A DNA stretch of 64,000 nucleotides from Ursus arctos (Eukaryota; Chordata; Mammalia; Carnivora; Ursidae). A program made the position numbers and the translations under genes. The stretch covers positions 31,899,718-31,963,717 of the forward strand of contig NW_026622974.1 in NCBI RefSeq assembly GCF_023065955.2, in the 5' to 3' direction. The notes under the pieces are model-generated. The model saw only the letters and a program-made list of their open reading frames with translations. It had not been told where the DNA came from and did no database searches. Below, one piece after another: positions 23,962-34,205 of the stretch (its first letter is position 1; every line of letters begins with the position of its first letter).

Positions 23962-24167
23962 TATTTATTTTTTTTAAAGATTTTATTTATTTATTCATTC
24001 GACAGAGATAGAGACAGCCAGTGAGAGAGGGAACACAGCAGGGGGAGTGGGAGAGGAAGAAGCAGGCTCATAGCAGAGGAGCCTGATGTGGGGCTTGATC
24101 CCACAACACCGGGATCACACCCTGAGCCGAAGGCAGACGCTTAACCGCTGTGCCACCCAGGCGCCCC
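23962..24167 (-). mobile_element. Young ursid-type SINE inside a SINE tail
   Basis: 'attcgacagagatagagaca', 'aggctcatagcagaggagcc' and 'accgctgtgccacccaggcg' mark the young subfamily. It sits in the A-rich tail of the preceding plus-strand SINE. The target duplication resembles (a)aataaaa(t/c)cttttt on both sides. Confidence 0.95.
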
Positions 24168-24401
24168 TAAATAAAACCTTTTTAAAAAGTGGGACAAAAT
24201 ATGATTTGGAGAAAATAATGGCCAAAATTAGTTAAAGAAGACAAACATAAAGAAGATAAAACAAAACAAAACAATACAAAAAAACCTCAGCGTATACAAA
24301 AAAATCCCCAACATATACAAAAAACTGAACCCCTACATATATCATGTTCAAAGTGTGTAAAACTAAAAACAAAGAAACAACTTTGAGGGTATCAAGAGAA
24401 A

Positions 24402-24421
24402 CCCCCCCCCCCCACACACAC
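24402..24421. repeat. C-run plus (CA)n
   Basis: Twelve C followed by ACACACAC. Confidence 0.9.
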
Positions 24422-24571
24422 GAAGGAATAGAGCTGATAATTAAAGCAGATTTTACATCAGAAACTATGCAAGCCAGAACAATGAAGTGACATTTATAAA
24501 GTATTGAAGAAAAGAACTGTCAACCTGGGATATTTTACCCAGAAAACATATCTTTCAAATATAGAAGCAAA

Positions 24572-24695
24572 GGGTCCTGGGATCGAGCCCCACATCAGGC
24601 TCCCTGCTCAGTGGGGAGCCTGCTTCTCCCTCTCCCACTCCCCCTGCTTATGCTCCTCTCTCTCTCTCTCAAAATAAATAAATAAAATCTTTAAA
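24572..24695 (+). mobile_element. 5'-truncated carnivore tRNA-SINE
   Basis: Begins inside the element at 'gggtcctgggatcgagcccc'; the tRNA A-box head is missing. The tail is intact. A 15-bp target duplication, aaatata(g/a)aagcaaa, lies at 24557-24571 and 24696-24710, so the truncation happened at insertion. Confidence 0.95.
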
Positions 24696-25207
24696 AAATA
24701 TAAAAGCAAAATAAAGAATTTTTTCATAAAAATGAAAGTTGAATGAAATTATTACCAACGGACTTGTGATAAAAGAAATGTTAAAGGAAATTCTTCATGC
24801 AGAAGGAAAATATCATGCAGAAACCTAGAGCTATGTAAAGAAATGAGGAGTTCCAGCAATAGTTAAAATGAAGGTTAATATGAAAGGCATTACCCATTTT
24901 AAATTGCTTTAAGAAACAATAGACTTTTAAAGCAAAAAATAGAAGCAATGTATTGTGAGTTTATAGTATATATAAAGGTGTAATGTATGACAAAAATAAC
25001 ATAAAGGAAGGGAGGAAGTTATTGGAAGTATGTTGGTATAAGATTCTTATATGAAAAGAAGTAAAATATGATTTAAAGGTAGCCTGTCGTAAATCAAAAA
25101 CATACATTGTAAACCCTAGGTAAAACACTAAAATATTTAAAAATTATAAGTAACAAGCCAGCAATGGAGAAAAATGAAGCAGTAAATTAATTCAAAAGCA
25201 AGCAGAA

Positions 25208-25401
25208 GGGGCGCCTGGGTGGCACAGCGGTTAAGCGTCTACCTTTGGCTCAGGACGTGATCCCGGCGTTATGGGATCGAGCCCCACATCAGGCTCCTCT
25301 GCTATGAGCCTGCTTCTTCCTCTCCCACTCCCCCTGCTTGTGTTCCCTCTCTCGCTGGCTGTCTCTATCTCTGTCGAATAAATAAATAAAATCTTAAAAA
25401 A
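25208..25401 (+). mobile_element. Young ursid-type tRNA-SINE
   Basis: Near-intact copy: 'gtggcacagcggttaagcgt' head, 'ggatcgagccccacatcagg', 'ctatgagcctgcttcttcct' and 'tgtcgaataaataaataaaa'. A perfect 14-bp target duplication, aaaagcaagcagaa, lies at 25194-25207 and 25402-25415. It is very similar to the copy at 38395. Confidence 0.98.
25220..25284 (+). promoter_or_regulatory. Internal Pol III promoter of a young SINE
   Basis: A-box-like 'tggcacagcgg' (25220-25230) and B-box-like 'gggatcgagcc' (25273-25283) are kept in this tRNA-derived head. Whether it is transcribed cannot be told from sequence. Confidence 0.55.
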
Positions 25402-26180
25402 AAAAGCAAGCAGAAAAAGAGAAGAAAAAGGGGGAAAAGTAACAGAACACAATCAGTAGGATGGTAGAATTTAATTAAATCATATTAGCAATTACGTTGA
25501 ATGAAAATGGTGTAAGCCAGTTTTTCCCAATAGAAATAATGGGAGCAAGGTATGTAATTTAAAGTTTTCTGGTAGCCAGTTTAAAAAAATAAAAAGAAAC
25601 AGATGAAGTTAATTTTAGTAATATATATAACAGAATCTATGCAAAATATTAGTATTTTGACATAGACAACATAAAAATTATTAATGAGATATTTTATATT
25701 CTGTTTAGTAAAATGCCATGGGTATTTTACACTTATAATACATCTTAATTCAGACCAGCCATATTTCAAGTTCTCCAAAGGCATATGTGGCTAGTAGCTA
25801 TCTTACTGGAAAATGCAGATCTAACTAATCACACAAGTTGAAAGACAGAGATTGTCTGATTAGATTAAAAAGCAAGACCTGACTAAATGCTATTTACAGG
25901 AAACCCACTTTAAATATAAAGGCCTAGGTACATTAAAAGTAGAAGGATAAAAAAAAAATCAAAAGAACGGAAGAACATTTACTATGAAAAAATTAATCAA
26001 AAGAAAGCTGAATTCACCATATTAATAACAAACAATTCATAATAAGAAAAAGAGACATTACATAATGATAAGGAGCCAGTTAACTACAAAGACAACATAA
26101 TGTGTATGCATCTAATAATAGCTTCAAAATGCATAAAGCAAAATGTAGTAGAACTGGAAGGAGATATAAAACAAAAGTAA

Positions 26181-26378
26181 GGGGTGGCTCAGTCAGTTGA
26201 GTGTCTGACTCTTGATTTCCGCTCAGGTCATGATCTCAGGGTCCTGGGATTGAGCCCCACATTGGGCTCCACACTTAGTGGGAGTCTGCTTGAGATTCTC
26301 TTTCCCACACCCTCTCCCACTCCCCTTGCTCATGCACTCTCTCTCTCTCTCTCAAATAAATAAATCTTAAAAAAAAAA
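26181..26378 (+). mobile_element. Carnivore tRNA-SINE in L1 endonuclease
   Basis: Starts at 'ggggtggctcagtcagttga' (slightly 5' truncated) and ends '(ct)n caaataaataaatctt'. The probable target duplication is (a)acaaaagta(t)aa at 26171-26180 and about 26385-26397. It interrupts the ORF2 endonuclease relic. Confidence 0.93.
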
Positions 26379-28450
26379 GAAATAGACAAAAGTATAACTA
26401 TATTTAGATATTTCAAAACTCTTTTCTCAGTGATTAATAGAAAAATTAGAGAGTGAATCATTGAGTATATAGAAGACCTGGATAACACTAGTAACCAACT
26501 TGTTTTAATTGACATTTACAGAGTAGTCCACCTAAAAAGAGCAGAACATGTATTCTTTTCAAGCACACATAGAACATCCACCAAGATAGAGCATTTTTTA
26601 GGTTACCAGAAAAACCTCAGTAAATTTAAAAGAATTGAAATAATACAAAATATGGTCTCTAACCACAATGGAATTAAGCTTAAAACTAATAACAGAAAGA
26701 TATCTGGAATACTCTCAAATACTGGAAGTTATGTAACATATTTATAAATATCAAAGGGAAAGTCATAAACAAAATCAGTAAATATTTTGAACTGAATGAA
26801 AGTGATCACACAGCATATCAAGATTTGTGGGACACAACAAAAGTAGCATTTATAAAACTGATAAATTTATAGCATTACATGTTAATATCAGAAATGAGGA
26901 AAGTTCTTAAATCAAAGATCTAAGCTTTTACCTTAAGAAACTAGCAAACAAAGAGCAAAGGAAATAGAAGAAACTAAACAATAAAGTTAATAGCATAAAT
27001 TAATAAAATAGAAAACAGAAAAATAATTTTAAAAGTCAAACCAAAAACTGATTTTTGAAAAAGGAATAAAATTGATTAACCTCTAGCCAGGCTGATCAAG
27101 AAGAGAAGAGAAAAGACCAACTTACAGTATCAGAACTATGAAAATCGACATCATAACAAATTCTACCTATATTAAAAGTAGACTAAATATTTATGAACAA
27201 TTTTAACTTAGATGAAATGGACAAATTTCTTGAAAGACACAAAATATCAAAGTTTACTCAAGAAGAAATAACTGGAATAGCCATGTTTATCAAAGAAAAT
27301 GAATTTATAGTTAAATATCTGTACATAAAGAGGACTCCAGGCCCCAGTGACTTCACTGGCATATTATATCAAGTATTTTAAAGTGAGATAATACAAACTC
27401 TTCCAAAAAAAAAAAGAGAGGCGGGAATGCTTCCCAACTCATATTATAAAGCTGGCATTACCCTAGAACAAAATGTGACAAAGACATAACAAGAGGGAAA
27501 AATACAGACCAATATCTCTCAAGAACATAGGTGCAAAAATCCTCATCATAATATTAGCAAATCAAATACAGGAAAAAAAAGAAAGACAATGCGTAAGGAC
27601 CAAGTATAGTTTTTCTTGGGAATTCAAGGATGGTTCAACAATGGAAAATCAATCAATGTAATTCACCATATTAAGAAACAAAAAAGAAAAATGATATGAC
27701 CTTCTTAATATATGAAGACAAAAGCATTTGACAAAATTAAATAGCCAGTCATTATGAAAATTTCCAGAAAATTAGGAATTACAGGAAATTTCCTCAATCT
27801 GATAATGAGTGACTACAAACAAAACAAAACAAAACAAGCCTGTGGCTACATAATACTTCATGGTGGAAGACTACGTGCTTTTCCCCTTGTTCCCATTTGG
27901 GAATCCACTTTTACAACTTTTATTAAACATCCATATGACTCGGTAGTTTCATTTCTAGAGATCTACCCAAGAGAAATGAACACATATCTTCATAAAGACT
28001 TGTACAGGAGTATTTATAGAAACTTTATTCATAAAAGCCTCAAGTTGGAAATAATCAAAATATCATCAACTTGTGAATGAATAAGCAGATAGTGGTATAT
28101 CCATATTATGGACTACTACTAACTGTAAAGAGGTACAAATTTCTAATACACACAACAATGTTGATGATTCTAAAAGGCATTATGGCCGGTAAGACAAGTT
28201 ACAAAAAAACCCTACATATTATATTATTCCATCACATGAAATTCAAAGTGATCAACATTTTCCAGAGGGTGAGGATCAGGAATTAACTGCAAAGAGAGCA
28301 TGCAGTGACTTTTCATGGTGATGGAAATCATGGAAACCATATCATGATTGTGTTGTGTTTATACTACTGTATCCAATTGTCCAAACTCGTTGAAGTACAC
28401 ATTTAAACTTGGTTAATCTTATTTATATAAACTGTACTTCAATAAAACTA

Positions 28451-29210
28451 ACAAAAATTTTTAGTAGGAAAAAAAGGAGTGGGGAAAAATAGACCATTCA
28501 GTGACTCTCCTTTGTTCATAGTAAAGTTTGTTGAGTAAATCACAATAGCCACAGGAATAGGGGTAAGAGAAAGGTTGCCTCAAGGCGTGGATGTGGAACA
28601 AAGAGGAAACAAGGAGTTTCTGAAATGTACATAGAGAACTGGCAAAAGGAATAAGCTACTTTTGGCAATAGAGAAGGAGTGACTGAGGAACTGTTAAGGG
28701 AGAGCCATTTTGACTATGGAACAGTTAAAAGAGAGCCAAAATTTACATTATTTACATATATTGAGCTGAGAACTTGCCTACATTCTCCATCTAACTCACC
28801 TTCTCTTTCTCTTACTCTCTGTATTCACTCTTACTTTTCTGTCAACTCGTTTGCATTTTCCTTAGTGCACTTCTCATAGTTCCATGCTTGACACTACCCT
28901 TTATTCACTTTACACCTTTTGCCTCTTTAGGTCAATCATCCACTTGTATGTTTCAATTATTATACCAATGATGGCAAGCTGGGAAAAGCCACAGAAATTC
29001 TTTCTTCCCTCCTTATTGTCAAGTGTTCTTAGGAAATAAGACTAGCTATCTAAATTGGGTTTGGGAATAGAAAAAGGAAAAAGAGGCATTTATGGAAGAA
29101 GGCAAGAATGGGCAAACACGAGGGAGATGAACGTTTGTTGGTATTTCAAAATTATTATCCTTTCAGACTGAGTAGTATCCTCTCTTAGCATCCTGTGTTT
29201 GTTCTCTGAA
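28451..29210. other. Unassigned DNA
   Basis: No repeat or exon recognised between the L1 3' end and the next L2. The 66-codon frame at 28679 has no features of note. Confidence 0.4.
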
Positions 29211-29214
29211 GAAC

Positions 29215-29375
29215 ATGACACACTTGAAATAATTTGTTTAGTATCTGTCTTCTGGTCTAGCCTGTAATCTCTCTGAGGGTCTGTTTTACTCACTTCTACA
29301 CCCCCCAAAAGCAAGCAGGGTACCTGGCGCTTAGTAATCACCCAATAACTGTTTGTTGCCTAACTAACTACTCTA
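29215..29375 (+). mobile_element. L2 LINE 3' end
   Basis: 'tagcctgtaatctctctgag' followed by 'ggtacctggcgcttagtaat' and 'cacccaataactgtttgttg' is the diverged L2 3' terminus. Confidence 0.8.
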
Positions 29376-29409
29376 CCTCTCAGACTCGTTGGCTCATCCA
29401 AGCTGAGCT

Positions 29410-29785
29410 TGTGCTCTGTATTGTTTCATGCCCCTGTGCATTTATTTTAATGATTCTTCTTCATGCATTGTCCAATCTTCCCAATTTTTTTCCTAACCAC
29501 CCTCCAAGCCAAATCCACCAGAAAAATTCTTACTTTTACTTCCAAACCTAGCTTAAACATCATCTCTGGAAAACCTCCCTGACTTCCCTTAACTGGAGGT
29601 TTGTGCAACCCCATAACCTTGTACAACCTTCCCTTATAGCCTTGTAGCTAGCTCTGTATTGAAATTATGTGTTCATGTCTGTTTTCCCTTCTTAGCTGGT
29701 TCTGACCCTTCGCTGCCTGCCATTATAGTTGTCACATAGTGGACTCTTAATACATATTTGTTAAACGAATGCTATCTCCCATCGG
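29410..29785 (+). mobile_element. L2 LINE 3' end, second copy
   Basis: 'ctagcttaaacatcatctct', 'aaaacctccctgacttccct' and 'cacatagtggactcttaata' follow the L2 3' UTR in order. It is a second 3' terminus right after the first, in the same direction, so two separate insertions. Confidence 0.8.
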
Positions 29786-29789
29786 TTAT

Positions 29790-30770
29790 GTGATACATAC
29801 AGAGAAGTATTATGCCTAGACAATTATTAGGTTTGTGAAGAGAATGAGCCCTAAATTCCTCACATGAAAACTAGTTAAAAGCAGAGTGAATCAACTTCTA
29901 CAAAAGCAGATGTCAAACTTCAAATACTTCAAGAGAGCTGTTTTTGGAATTTCTAACCACTGCTATAATGACATTTAAATAAGTAGTAAAGCAACCCAAT
30001 TTTGTCAAGTTCTCCAAAGGGAAAAATCGTAAATTCATGCCTACAATGCCTTTAAAATCAAAGGGGAGCTGCATTGGCTTGGAAATAACTAAATGCAACG
30101 TTATGAAGAGGTTTATGTAAAAGAAGTTTTCATATGGCCTAATTCAACGTTGTGTAAGGCAAGTGCCTTAGTTAACTGTTTTTTGTTTGTTTGCTTGCTT
30201 GCTTGTTTTTGTTTTGTTTTTTTTTTACCTACTTACTTCCAGGAATTAGAATTAAAATGTCCTTACTGGGAAATTTCTGACCAGGACAAACAAAAGAACT
30301 TTGTTGGCACGTAGGACAAATAATGCGTGAGTGTGTGTCGTTTTTAAGTGTGTTAGTTCTGTAAAATAATGGTCTAGTTGAAATGAAAGGACTTTAAGAT
30401 AAGTACGAAGAGGCCTCAACTTCTATAACTTTTACCAACATGCTAGAGAAAGGGATGTGTCGTCCAGAATTGGGTCTGAAGTTAACATATTCAATTCTCC
30501 CCAGTGACACCAAGATTTTAAAGCAGGTGATCTTACTGATGGAAATGAATACAGTTCTGATTGTTTAAAATAACAACAACAGCCATGTACAATTTAGAAG
30601 CAAAAACCTCACCCCCTTCTTCCTGATTATATATACGACACCCTGTTACAAATACCTAAAAATCATTTTAGGTTGAGATGATAAGTATGAGAGAAACCAT
30701 AGATAAATGTGTGAACTGTCTATGATTTGCTAGTCTCAGGATTCTTGGTGGGAGTGGGACAGGAAAGAAC
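29790..30770. other. Unassigned DNA with a simple repeat
   Basis: Holds a (TTTG)/(CTTG)-rich tract at about 30179-30228. No gene or named repeat is seen otherwise. Confidence 0.4.
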
Positions 30771-30774
30771 TAGA

Positions 30775-30865
30775 AGGAGATCTGAGTTCTAGGTCCCAGT
30801 CAACTATATTACTTGAGTCGCTTAAGGAAAATTTCAATTCCCTCCTCACATAAAATAAGCCCTGC
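30775..30865 (+). mobile_element. MIR fragment (weak)
   Basis: 'gagttctaggtcccagtcaa...cttgagtcgcttaaggaaaa...ccctcctcacataaaat' follows the MIR core. Confidence 0.55.
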
Positions 30866-31301
30866 CTGCGGGAAGCTCCATGCCCAGAGCCAAGGCCAAC
30901 TGTATACTTTGTACATTCTGAAGGAGTGGAATTGTGGTCACAAAGGATCTTCCTTTTTCCTTTCATTTCATTGAACTCAGTGAAAAGAATTCTCCTGGAA
31001 GCATACAACCTACTGAGATAGATTATTTCACTTCTACTGAGAGATCTTACCGCAAATTCCATTCCACTCTGGTCAAGCCTCTCCTAAAATATACACCTAG
31101 AATTAATGTTAAACTGTCATATGCTTGTGAAAATGTTACACTGCAATTATTTCCTTCATAAATTAGTCATTTATTCAATAATCATTCTTCAACAAAATTT
31201 ACTGAACACATACTAAGGGCCAGATATTTCCCTGCTTATTGTCATCGCCCTCCTGGGATATATGATCTGGTGGGAGAAGCATACCATGATAAATGAACAA
31301 G

Positions 31302-31540
31302 AGTGAACCCCAGTGTAAACTATGGACTTTGAGTGATGATGTGTCAATGTAGGCTCATCAATTGTAAAAATGTACCACTGTGGTGGAGAATGTTGGTAAT
31401 GGGAGAGGCTGTGCATGTGTGGGGGCAGACGGCATATGGGAAATTCTATACCTGCCTCCCAATTTTTCTGTGAACTTAAAACTGCTCTAAAAAATAAAGC
31501 TTTTAAAAAATACATGTATAATAGAAGAAACATATATAAA
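31302..31540 (+). mobile_element. L1 3' end inserted in L2
   Basis: A 5'-truncated L1 3' UTR: 'taaactatggactttgagtg', 'catcaattgtaaaaatgtac', 'ctgtgcatgtgtgggggcag' and 'aaaactgctctaaaaaataa', then an A-rich tail. A perfect 11-bp target duplication, aaatgaacaag, lies at 31291-31301 and 31541-31551. Confidence 0.93.
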
Positions 31541-31712
31541 AAATGAACAAGTAAATGATATGATTACAAATCACAGTAAGTACAATGAAGGAAATAATAA
31601 GGAATAAAAGAAAGCAGGTGAAGTGACTTATTTTACCTGTGGGTTTCAGGGTAAGTCTCTCCAGGAGGTGATATGTAAGTTGAAATCTGAAGAATGAGAG
31701 GGAGCTGGCTAT

Positions 31713-31713
<1 letters not shown>

Positions 31714-31754
<41 letters not shown>
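31714..31754. repeat. (GT)20 microsatellite
   Basis: 41 bp of uninterrupted GT; likely length-polymorphic. Confidence 0.97.
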
Positions 31755-31758
<4 letters not shown>

Positions 31759-32079
31759 TTCCAGATGGAGGAGAGACATGTGTAAAACTCTGAGATGGGA
31801 AGAAGCAAGGCAAATGTGAGAGGCTGAAAGAAGGCCAGTGAGTGATACCAGCAAGAGCTGAAATTTAAGAGGAAGAAGCATGATCGTGCAGGACTGTATA
31901 AAACAAAGTAATCAGTCTGAATTTTATTCTACAGACACGGGAAATACTGAAGGGTTTTTCAGCAGGTACGTAATATGATTCTCTGTATCCTGAAAAGATT
32001 AGAGAACTCAAGAGTGGAAGGAGCCAGGTGAGGTCTGTCTTCTTGCCTGCAACTAGTTGTTAATAGTGAGGAGAACAGG

Positions 32080-32160
32080 TGCTGTCCTTCAGGGCCTAGC
32101 CCTGGGCACAGAGAAGGCATCCGATGCATGCTTATTAAATGATGAATGTAATATTTACAT
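32080..32160 (+). mobile_element. L2/MIR 3' end (weak)
   Basis: 'gggcctagccctgggcacag...tgcttattaaatgatgaatg' resembles the shared L2/MIR 3' terminus. Confidence 0.45.
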
Positions 32161-32164
32161 TCTA

Positions 32165-33350
32165 TGATCTGGTGTACTTTGTTACAATAACATTTATAAT
32201 AGTAATGAAACAAAAGGTGAGTGTTTTAAAAGACCTTTCCTTATGAGACCAACAACACCTGTTTAATTTTTGCAGCTAAAATTGGGTATCAAACAAAACC
32301 ACATTCAGCCAGGCAAGGAAGATGAAGAGCTGAAGGAAGAGAGATGACAATTTTTTTCCCTCTTGCCCATGATCCTATTTCCTCCAACTCATTTCTCTGT
32401 GAATGTCTTTGGCTAATTTAAGGAACCTATTCTTGACTACAGGAACCATATGTTGTTTCTAAATGTTATGCCCTTAGAAACAGCTTAAGTTTTTTTGGGG
32501 GGGTTACTCATACTTGATCTTTATAAAAAGCATCATCATCATAATAAATAATCTCAGTAGCAGTATGATCTTTTGAATGTTTGATGGAGATAGTAAAATA
32601 TCTCGCTTTTGCTTATTCATTAAAGCCATGAAATTCTGCTATTAGCTCTGCATGTGCAATAGGACCTAGATTTTTCACTCCATGATCATATAATTCTGAA
32701 TAATACGTCATTTGATTCAGCAAGTATCTGATTTACATGTGTAGGTCCACAACACTGGAAAGATCAGGAATATATCTCATGTTGTATTTCACATTTCTCT
32801 TTTGGGTATATTCACCTAGTCTAAATTATAAAAACAGAGCCGAAATTGATTCTTGATATGTACAACCAAATCTTTTGCTTATTTTTTCTATTTAATTTGC
32901 TTTAATAAAAAAAAAGTCCTTATTAGATGAAACGGCTCTATGGCCAAAATTATGCACCGATCAAAGATGTAGGCCCTTGGGCTCTCTGATTTTGTCCAGT
33001 TCGATGATGGCTAAGAGCGAAAGGGGAGCCAACTATGGTATCCTTGGGTGCCATGCTCAGCCTCCACAAATCCCTACTCCTTCAAACACGTGCTGAAGCC
33101 CCCCAGAGTGGCCAACATGTTTTCAGAATAAGCATCTTGAGCACAAGTCTTTGAGAATCAGTATCCGTCTGGTGTGGCCTTTGCTTAGAAAGGTGGATCC
33201 TATAATGCAAAATTCTTCAAGAAATTAGGGATATGAAAACTATTGTTTTTAAGAATAACTTACAACTAGTTAGGAGTTTTATATTTTTCAATCTGTGAGC
33301 AGCATTATTACCTCTAGTAATTACAATCCAAGATTGATGTATAGCTTTTT
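32165..33350. other. Unassigned DNA, partly GC-richer
   Basis: No repeat recognised. The part at 32925-33200 has a more balanced base composition than its surroundings and is free of known repeats, but its frames are short and I recognise no exon. Confidence 0.4.
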
Positions 33351-33354
33351 CATG

Positions 33355-33545
33355 ATGATGATGATAACAATAATAATATTAATAATTTATAACGTTTTGA
33401 ATGATTACTATTTGCAAGCTCTGACACTTCCTTTGTATCATCTCATTTATTCTTCACAACAACCCTATAAGCCAGATATTACCCTCTCCCCTTTATGGGT
33501 GAGGAAATGGAGGCTTCGTGCTTTTAACCACTCTCTCTTAACGTT
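33355..33545 (-). mobile_element. MIR
   Basis: 'tcatctcatttattcttcac', 'aacaaccctataagccagat', 'cctttatgggtgaggaaatg' read as reverse MIR. A preceding (GAT)/(AATAAT) stretch is typical of its 3' end. Confidence 0.87.
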
Positions 33546-33704
33546 TCTTACAAAAGTAGTTCTTTCTGAGAAAGGAAATTTGTTAGAATATACTGTTCTC
33601 CCTAGTCCTGAAGAGGCAGTCCAATGACTTTGTTATCTTTACGCTCACTTCAAAGCTTTCGTCTCTGGACAACTTGAAATTGTGTGCCAGGATCTGTGTT
33701 CGAT

Positions 33705-33850
33705 TAGTAACAATGTATCTCTATTTTTCTTAACGGTTAAAGAAATTGAAGCTCAGAGGAAATGTATAACTTGCCCAGAGTGCGAATTACAATTTTGCAG
33801 CAAGAGCCAGGTTTAACTTGTGATTCTACTATTCACTAGCATTCCTACAT
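33705..33850 (-). mobile_element. MIR, second reverse copy
   Basis: 'aaagaaattgaagctcagag', 'aacttgcccagagtgcgaat' and 'gcaagagccaggtttaactt' match the reverse MIR core. Confidence 0.78.
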
Positions 33851-33854
33851 TTGC

Positions 33855-34205
33855 CAAACTTTTAAACCTCTCCTAGCCTCTGTTTGTCTTAAACCATGCT
33901 GATAGGAATGCCTATAGAATAGGTTCCTAATTGTCAGGATCCTATTGTGAATATTAAAACAAGAGCCTGGGGGCGCCTGGGTGGCTCAGTCATTAAGTGT
34001 CTGCCTTCGGCTCAGGGCGTGATCCCAGAGTTCGGATTGAGCCCCGCATCGGGCTCCCTGCTCCGCTCCCAGCCTGCTTCTTCCTCTCCCACTCCCCCTG
34101 CTTGTGTTCCCTCTCTCACTGGCTGCCTCTCTCTGTGTCAAATGAATAAATCAAATCTTAAAAAAAATAAACCGAGAGCCTGCCACAGAGTAGCTCCCCA
34201 ATGAA
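33855..34205 (+). mobile_element. MIR split by a young SINE
   Basis: The first part (33855-33969) has 'aacctctcctagcctctgtt...gaatgcctatagaataggtt'. After the SINE, 34168-34205 has 'gagcctgccacagagtagct', the MIR 3' part. The SINE lies precisely between them. Confidence 0.75.
33970..34167 (+). mobile_element. Young carnivore tRNA-SINE inside MIR
   Basis: 'gggcgcctgggtggctcagt...cttcggctcagggcgtgatc...gcccc(g)catcgggctccc'. The target duplication taaac/a(a/c)gagagcctg-like (taaaacaagagcctg / taaaccgagagcctg) lies at 33955-33969 and 34168-34182. Confidence 0.97.

Larger units (their letters stand above)
22075..28450 (+). mobile_element. Ancient LINE-1 (L1M type), copy B, internally deleted
   Basis: The order is L1 5' UTR (22.08-23.38 kb), ORF1 (23.4-24.85 kb), spacer (24.9-25.8 kb), ORF2 endonuclease (25.83-26.8 kb), early RT (26.9-27.89 kb), then a jump to the 3' UTR (27.9-28.45 kb). 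Endonuclease landmarks include 'aagacagagattgtctgatt' and 'caggaaacccactttaaata'; the RT start reads 'gcatttgacaaaattaaata'. At about 27895 the early RT runs straight into 3' UTR sequence ('gagatctacccaagagaaat'), removing the RT catalytic region and the ORF2 C-terminus. No open frame is intact. Five SINEs sit inside. Confidence 0.9.
31160..32000 (-). mobile_element. L2 LINE, antisense, split by an L1
   Basis: Reverse L2 3' end: 'tttactgaacacatactaag' and 'gggccagatatttccctgct' (31160-31301). After an L1 insertion (31302-31540) it continues with 'ctctccaggaggtgatatgt', 'gaaagaaggccagtgagtga', 'gatcgtgcaggactgtataa' and 'aatactgaagggtttttcag'. A (GT)20 tract lies inside the second part. Confidence 0.87.

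Noticed and set aside
31503..31881. Open frames of 82-101 codons with long (HT)n or (TH)n runs
   Set aside because: Produced by the (GT)20 microsatellite inside an L2.
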